A stretch of 64,000 nucleotides of DNA from Oasisia sp. SBJ-2009 (lineage: Eukaryota; Annelida; Polychaeta; Sabellida; Siboglinidae), in assembly GCA_964017155.1 (NCBI GenBank), contig OZ024861.1, positions 29,654,277 to 29,718,276 on the forward strand, written 5' to 3'. This document shows, piece by piece, positions 52,001 to 61,000 of the stretch. Below the pieces are notes generated by a model, which did no database searches, was not told the origin of the DNA, and saw only the letters and a program-made list of their open reading frames with translations. The first letter of the stretch is position 1; every line of letters starts with the position of its first letter. The translations under genes were made by a program, and so were the position numbers.

Positions 52001-55000
52001 CTGTTGATTTGTTTGTTTTTAATTCGTTTAATAATTTGGCGACTCCCTTTGCTGTGATGGTAATGTCAGGCATAGCTGGTACGTTTGAGTATGGTTCTTT
52101 GGGAAAGTTGGTGTTTTCTTTTGTGAAAACTGATTTGAATTGGTCATTGAGGATCTCTGCTTTGCGTTTGCTGTCTGATTCTGTCTGGTGGTCTTTAGTT
52201 AGGGTTGGTATTCCAATGGTGTCAACTTTTAAGCTTTTGATGTAGGACCAGAATCGTTTTGCTGAGTCTGAACAGATTGATGCAATATACCTTCTGTGGG
52301 CCTTTCTTGTTTCTGTGTGTGCATTTTTGCGTGCCTTACAAAATTGTTCATGACTGGTTTGGTTTCTGTGTATTTTATGGATGTTAAAGGCTCTTTGTTT
52401 ACGCTTGTGCAGTCGTTTTATACGTCTATTTATCCATGGTGTTTAGTTACGTTTTGTTATTATCTTCGTCGGTATGTGGGAGTTCATTGCTGAATTAAGG
52501 GCAGTTTGGAATTCTGTATACATTTCATCAACTGTTTTTGTGGACATATCCTTGGTTGCAAAATTGTTGCTCCATTTGAGCAGATCTTCTTTTAGTGCTT
52601 GGGTATTGGCTTTATGGTACATGTATATTTTGCGTGGTCCTATATGTTAACATGGAGAATATGGACCTCCTGCCCTCAACTGCCCCCAGCCTCGTTTTCG
52701 TGCGCAAAACTTGCACACCCTATATGTGAGGTGGTCTGTTCTCAATGTCAGTCACTAGGTGGATGGCTTAGTCAGCATGTCAGTCACCACGGGATTATGT
52801 TTATTTATCAATGTTGTCAACAGGTGGATATTGTTTTGTCATCGAGGCAATCACCAGGTGGATGATGTTTAGTTATAAAGGCAGTTACTAGGTGGATGAA
52901 GTTTAATTATAAAGGCAGTCACCAGGTGGATGCTTAGTAATCAAAGAAGTCACCAGATGGATGCTGTTTAGTCATCGAGATTGTCACCAGGTGGAGACAT
53001 CCACGTGCTCAACCATTACGATGCAAGATCTTTACATGTAAAAATTATCTATCATATTAAAATGATGTAGGCAGTAAATTAATTATTAAACTAATACTGT
53101 ATTCTTAGTCAGTTTTATGCAAAATTATTATAGAAACTGTTTATCAAGTAAATAACTTGCTATTAACAAAACTTAATTATGCCACTGCAGATTTCTAAAC
53201 GACAATAAGAGATTGCTGTCAGTTCTGGTGAGTTATAATGACAAGGTTAATGTGAACGAGTGCCAATAAGTTAACAATAGCCAAGCAGGATAAGAAAACA
53301 GATGTTATCTGGTCAAATTAGAGTAACACAAATGATTGATAGAGCGCAATACAAATGACTGGTAGAGCGCAATGGCTCAGGAGTAGAACTTCGGACTCTC
53401 GACTATGAGAACCCGGGTTCGAATCCTGTGCTGCGGTGTTAAAACCTTGGGCAAGTTTTTTCACTCTACATTGCTCCAGTTCACTCAGCTGTATAAATGA
53501 GTATCTGACTATAGACAGTGGTGGATACGTATATGAGCAGCCTTCGCGCATTAATTGTAGCATATGGCTGGAAGCCAAGATAGTGTCTGAGTGAACAGGT
53601 CTGTCAGGAAAGTAAAGTGTAAAGCGCTTTGAACGGTCCTAAGGACTAGATACTGCACTATATCAGAAATTGCCTTTTTTTACTTTTATCACATACACAG
53701 ACTGGTTCGTTGAGGCAGATTCAAGCATTTATGGAGTAAAAATGTCACAGAACCTGGGACGGAGTCTGAAGGGCCGTGTGGAAGAGAGCTCGTCTCGCGA
53801 CACATCTGACGTGGTACTTCAGACACCCTTCCCATGCCGTGGTTGTCTCGTGGTCGCATCTACAACAGACGATACATTTGATGTGGCACAATTCTGCCTC
53901 ATATGTGTGTATGACAACATGGTTATGTTGTCACTGTTGTCAACAACTCAAACAATTTGATTACAACATTTTCCTCTGATTAAAGCGAAGGTGTCAGCTC
54001 GTAGGTTTTATCTTTTTGTTTAATGTTACATTCTTATGATTACAACATGCATGTTGAATGTTTACTGCTGCCAGTTTGTGTTAATTACATTACTAAGCAT
54101 GGAACAATGTTTGCATCTTGAAAGATCCCACCTGCAGTATGTTTAAATAGTAAACAAAACATCCAGTTTCAAAACAAAATTTATTGATAATAATGCCAAG
54201 GTGAGCAGAGTTATCGGCAATATGTTTTGATGTTTAATTTTCCCATGTTCTAGACAGCTGACTTCTCGTTACAAATTACTGCTAGCTGGCACCCTCCCAT
54301 GAAATGAATTGTCAACGTTACCTACCTATGAGGTGGCAATCGTGACAGAGCAACGGAGACATCCAGTGGTGAGGTACACATCACTTGGGCGTTTGAGTCC
54401 TTCCTCAGCGCAACGAGACCCTTTCTGTAGGACAATCCTGCAGACAGAAAACATACACAATACAAGGATATGGTACTTATTTATATCTGCGCCAGTAAAC
54501 TATATGAGCTTGTATTAAAACACAACATTAATTCTCTTAAAAGGGTCTTCTCAAAACTGATGTACCAGAATTGGCCGGGGTAGTAATTGCAACCAGAAGT
54601 CTGATGTGTTGAATGTGGCTAAATGGTATGTCCAAGTAACTTGGTCAACTTAAGTGACAATTCATGTTATATTCTTTTGAAATTTGATACATTATTCGTC
54701 ATTTCCCGGCATCATATCTTTCAAATTGAAAATAATTTGGCAGGCAAAATGCTGTTAACACACATTTTATAATGTTAGTATAACGAAAGAATAAGCTTGT
54801 GAAGTAGCATTGGACTCACCCATGGCAGCGAGTTGTCTAAACAGGTCGGCCAAAGCCTTCCGCTTGCGTAGCTGAATGTGTTTCACTTCCGACTTCCGTT
54901 TTTTCTCATCTCCGACCTGAGGCACAAACAACACTACGTAAAACATATGACATCACAATGTAGAACACATGACATCACAACGTAAAACATATGACATCAC

Positions 55001-58000
55001 AATGTAGAACACATGACATCACAACGTAAAACATATGACATCACAATGTAGAACACATGACATCACAACGTAAAACATATGACATCACAATGTAGAACAT
55101 ATGACATCACAATGTAGAACATGTGGCATCACAACTTAGAATGTATGACATCATAACGTAAAACATATGACATCACACCTTAGAACATATGACATCACAA
55201 CGTAGAACATATGACATAACATAGAACATATGACATCACAACGTAAAACATATGACATCACACCTTAGAACATATGACATCACAACGTAGAACATATGAC
55301 ATAACATAGAACATATGACATCACAACTTAGAACATATGACACCATAATATAGAACATATGACATCACAACATAGAACATGTGACATCACAACGTAGAAC
55401 ATATGTAATCGCAACGTAGAACATGACATCACAACGTAGAATGTATGACATCACAATGTAGAACATATGTAATCAAAGGAACAAATAAAATCTCATCCGC
55501 AAACAGAAATCACACTTCTACTGCTTGTTCCAGAACTATGTTGAAATACGTTTAAAGTCTGTTGTTTACCACTAGTTGTCGGTGAAGTGAAAAGGCCATC
55601 AAATATATGACTGGCACCTGACTTTTAATGTCATCTTCACCCATCAAGGCGGTTATTCCCACTAATCTATCTTTTCTTATTAAAACACACAGGCTACATT
55701 TAAGGGCACAACTCTGATATGTAACAATTAAGATGAATTAACTAACAATTACAGAGGGATAATTATTCCAATGACACACCTGTGAAGCATCCAACGCCTG
55801 TAGGTCGTGAACGGTCTCAATTATCTCCTCTGAAATAACAATGTCATTATTTTTCAGCTCGAATAACAACATTAAAAAATTGCAACTCCTATGGTTGGCA
55901 CTGATAAACACTACATCTACACATTTCACTATCGGTTTTATTGATATAGTTTTTCAAGACAGAACAAAGTTAACACATTACCACAATCATCACAATGTCA
56001 CACGCACAGAACAAAAAAATTTCAAGAAATAAAACATGTCTAACACTAAAACAGAAGTCATTTAGACTAATAAAATAAGTGAAAAACTGACTTCTTACTA
56101 TGAAACAACAAGAACTGTCCCTCCCCGTGAAACAATGACTGCTCCCTACCTGTGAATTCCCCAAGCCCTGTCACTGTGTCTGGGTAGGACAACGACGAAA
56201 TGACCCTGCGACTGTGTTTCTTTGCTTTCAAAGTGAGGCTTGGCAGTCTCTTTTGCAGTTCGGTCAATTCTGATGTCATCACCAAATCTTCCTATAATAC
56301 AAACAAACCAATCACAAAACTAGGAATGACTTGCAATATCCGTAAGCATCAACATTGTAGTCAAATGTGGTCACAGTAAATACACAAGATATACGAGATA
56401 CTTTATAAAATTTCTCAAAGGAAAGAAGATTGTCTTGTGGTCTGTACGTAAAACATCAATTACATAGGCTGTCGCAGTGAAACATATTATTTTTATTCCA
56501 AATGGTGACACACTAGATATTTTACCAATGTCCACACAGAGAGATTTTTATTCCAAATGGTGACACGCTAGACATTTTACCAATGTCCATACAGATAGAT
56601 TCTCTCAAGTAATGGAAAACAAACTACAGTGATCAAAAACTCATAATCGGTATATTGGTTGAAACATCCGTCATCAGATTTTTAACCCGTGTTGACGATT
56701 CTTTAATCGGATGTCAACTTCTGCATCACTCAATGTCACACTTCACAATAGTACTTTAGTTGTAGTTTCTCGTCCTGATGAGTGACGGCTGATTAAGTCA
56801 CTACAGTAATTCACTCGTTATTATCCACCCACCTCTAGGCCAACACAGGCATTGATGAAGACTTGCTGATCGATCGCCCTGTCCCCCGGGGTGCCAGCTT
56901 TACCCTGGACATTCTCCGCCCAGTCAGAAGCGCCGTCAGTGAGGGCGGTCCTGGCCGGCTGACGTAGGATGTTCTCGAACGCCTTCATGTGTTTGTGCAG
57001 TGTGCGATGTGTCTTCTCCACCGTCTGCTTCAGAGCGTAGAAGTTGACGTCGTTCCAGCGTGCCACTTTCACGAACCCCTGGTGGACACAGTGGACGGCG
57101 TAAACCAGTGGACAGTGTACCAGTAGACTGGACAGTGCAATCAAAGTGGGGAGCAGTGGTCGCGTGGTAGAGCACCGGACTGTCAATCGAGGGGACGGTG
57201 GTTCAATCCCACCTACCGCCGTTTCGAAACTTAAGCAATTTCGTTCACCTCACATTGCCTGTGTCTTTCGGAAGAGACACTAAAAGCTGGTGGTCCCTTC
57301 TATCTGGTGTCTATGCCAGGGGAAGTAAAAGACCCCACACAGGGGGTAAATGTGTAACCTGTTGTGGACTCACAAATTCTCGTTGGACTTTAAACGCCCT
57401 GCAAAGAGCCTTGTCCAGTATTTGGGAGAAAGAGAAAGAAAGCAGAAAGAGGTCAATACAGCAACAGTCAGTTGGTGCACAGACTTGCAAGGGAATGTTT
57501 TGGGTCCATTCTCAGATGAAACATAATGAATCAGACACACTGGTAGGCGGCTGCAGAATACCTTGCAATTTTATCACTACCGGCATACAAATACAAGATT
57601 TCTGGCAAATTTTTAAATCACAGTTTAGCATCTGGATCCAGACATCAGAACGCAATCAAAATGTATCAATTTAAAATTACGCTATTACAAACACAAACTA
57701 AACAGACTGCAGACACAAAACATCCCGTCAGCAGGAGAGCAAGTTATTTTGGAAACTCAGAGGTTTATTTGGGCGTGCCCTGGGGTAGAGTTAATAATGA
57801 AATTATTACATTTGTAGTGCTATGATAAACTAATTAAAATATAACTTTAGTACAATTTAACCCACTCTCTATTAGTGCTTGATTAGTGGCGTGAACAAAA
57901 CATAAATTCAGGAACACAGGAGGAAGAACAACTGCCTAAGTCTCCCTCACAAAATCAACACCGGTCATGTTGACATCACATCACCTTAGACCAGTACCTC

Positions 58001-61000
58001 CAACGGAGTGACCCCAGAACGCGGGGAGCCCAGCATTTTCGATGCACAAAGGCAGACCACCCAGCCCTTTACCCTTCATTCTTTCATGCTACCCTTAGAC
58101 AGTGGAATAGGCTCCCCACAAACCTATCAGCCACCACATGCCCAGAGGCTTTCAGACCTGGCCTTCGGGCTGTGCTTTCATTTCTTCATAAGACTATGTA
58201 CATAATAATAATTTTTTTTAATCACCAGAGGTTCATAGAATAACTTTATTAACGTTTTAATATAAATTGTGTTTTTATATAAACTGTTTTAAGAGAGCAT
58301 ACACTGCCCCCCCCCCCCAAGCGCACAAGCTTCGATTGGATTTTTAACGCCCGGAAAAGGCCCAGTCCAGTATATGGAAGAAGAAGAAGGAATCTGAAAT
58401 GTTCTACGGTACCTTCAGGAGTTTCTCAATGGGACTCCGTAGTTTAGAGATCTGCTGCTGGACGACTGGACGGAACTGAGAGTAGTAGGCGTGAACACTC
58501 CACAGGATACGGGCCAGCTCCTCTACAAAGTCACAATCATGAATCTCTATAGTCATGTGCACTGAACACTTTGGTCATGTCATTTACTTGAAGCGTCTCT
58601 TCGTTCCCATGACAGAATAACTCGGCCACAATTATCAAAAGATTATGGCGTAGTACAAAAACATGATGAAAACAATATCGAAAAAAGTACAAATAAAAAT
58701 TCACACAGAGAGGACATCTGAAATAAAGATACAAAAAGTTCCTCTACAAAGTCACAATCATGAATCTCTGTAGCCAGCAAACAACGACCCGTGATTTCAC
58801 ATGTTCTGTAAGTGAATTCATGAATTCAACTGGCTCAATTCACATGTTTCCGTATGTGAATTCACCGGATTCTGTGAACAAATTTGGTGTGTCGACATGG
58901 GTTTACCGTGAAATCACGAGTTTTTCATGTGATGATACGTACCAGTGAAACCATACCAGTTCTGACCCAGTACGACTCGTGTCAAAGTCATTCAAAACTC
59001 GTGACAACAGGCAGAACATACGTATTCACGTGAATACACATGAAAACCCATACTGGTGGAGCAGTACCAATTATGAACCAGTTTGACACGTGCCCACTAG
59101 TTCAGAAATGGTTCCTTGTTTGCTGGGTAGTCATATGCACTGCACACTTTGGTCATGTCATTTACTTGAAGCGTCTCTTCGTTCCCATGACAGAATAACT
59201 CAGCCACAGTTATCAAAAGATTACAAAAATGTGATGAAAACAATATCGAAAAAAATTCACAGAGAGGACATCTGGCATACAGTAAAAAAAGGTTGTACTA
59301 TATATATATATATATACTCTATATACTCACGCTGCTCTTCCGATTGGTCCATGTGTGTCACCTGACAGTGGAACGCCTCAAACATCCCGAGACGGGCATC
59401 AAATTCGCCTAGAGTGCTGCCCTCTATGAACTGTTGTAGCGCTTTGATCACCTCCACTGGCGTTTGTTTCTTCTGTTCATCGGCGTCCGTCTGAAGAACA
59501 ACTCAGCTGCTATGAAACTATACTACACAAATATAATGTGATGATCATAGCTATGAAATATTAATTTGTTCATCTAACACTGCAGCGAACAATTACAAAT
59601 GCAACATCTTGTTTTTACATTATCTGCAAGCAGGAAAAACACAGATTACGAGTGTTAAGGAATCAATGATTAACGTAGTTGCTGCCAGCATAAATACGAT
59701 GTGGCATCTGCTACCTAGTGGTATCTCACACACAGGGAGTGCGATATCCATGTGATATCCATGATGCAATGATGTGATATCCATTGGAAAACATTTCTGA
59801 TCTTACATTTGCAACATGATAATTTTCGATCTGACATTCATGATCTGATATCAACAATCCTCCCTAACTAAACAATCTACTCGAGTTCCAAAGCAGACCT
59901 GTTCAGACACGTCAGTAGGCGGCTGCAGATGACTCTGTACGAGCTGGTAGAGGTGGAACCACCACCGTGCTGCCTTCTGGTGGGCCTGCCAGGCGACAAT
60001 GTCCAGACAATTGTTCCAGTATCTAGACACGAACAACAGAAACGTGCTGTAACAACGACAGACATAAATTTGGCTTGACAAGTGATTACTTCGAAAATGA
60101 AACATACCCCATTGGACTTGAAATAGTTTTTACTAACATTTAGACATTTTAGATGCCGAGAGAAACTTTTGCGTGTCCTATCAAAATGGTCTCATCTATA
60201 CAAGTCATCTGTATACTGATATCGCTTGAATATATTTGTTTGGTGAAATAAATTATGAATTTTTTGTGGCAACTTTTCCCAACATAAGACATTTATATTT
60301 TCATCTCATAAAATATGCTAATCAAACAAGTCCTAGAATAAGACTAATTTGCTAAATAAACACAGCTTGAAACCTTGTCATATTAATTTTTTGCAGACAC
60401 ATGCAAAACAATGTACAGCCAGACTCCCACAGTGGTCAGTGGATTGACCAGTCACATGATTCACTCACCTCAGCTCCAACTTCCTCCACTGAATGACCAT
60501 CTGAGTGACCGTGTCCAGATGTTCCCGTAGAGACACATGTCTTGCCGCGTTACTCTCCCATTCCTGGCAACCAACCAATCACAGATCACAAATCACAGGT
60601 ACAAATTACAAATCACAGGTCACCAATCCCAGGCTACAAATCACAGGTCATCAATCACAGTTCACCAATCATAGGTCACCAACTTTCAGGTAACCAACCA
60701 CACGATACCAATCACATATCACCAATCACAGGCCGCCAATTACTGATCCCCAATCTCAGATCATGAATCACAGGTCACCAATCACAGGTCGACAACCACA
60801 AATCACCAATCCCAGATCATGAATCACAGATCACTGGTCACTAATCACAGGTCACTAATAATCACACATCATGAATCACAGGTCGCCAATCACAATTCAA
60901 CAACTACAGTTCATGAAACACAGATCACCACCACAGGCCACTAACCACATATTACCAAACACATGTCACTAATCATAGATTACCAATCACATGTCACTAA

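Noticed and set aside
53357..53440. Possible functional tRNA gene
   Set aside because: The A and B boxes are present, but the sequence continues into a repeated body found at two other loci, so it is a SINE head. The same applies at 57151 and 40370.
53670..53960. Plus-strand 96-codon frame
   Set aside because: It is the shadow of midasin exon 13, whose minus-strand translation fits the family and the exon phases.
54940..55490. Regular 22-bp repeats that look CRISPR-like
   Set aside because: Units are contiguous without unique spacers, and the genome is eukaryotic. It is an ordinary intronic minisatellite.
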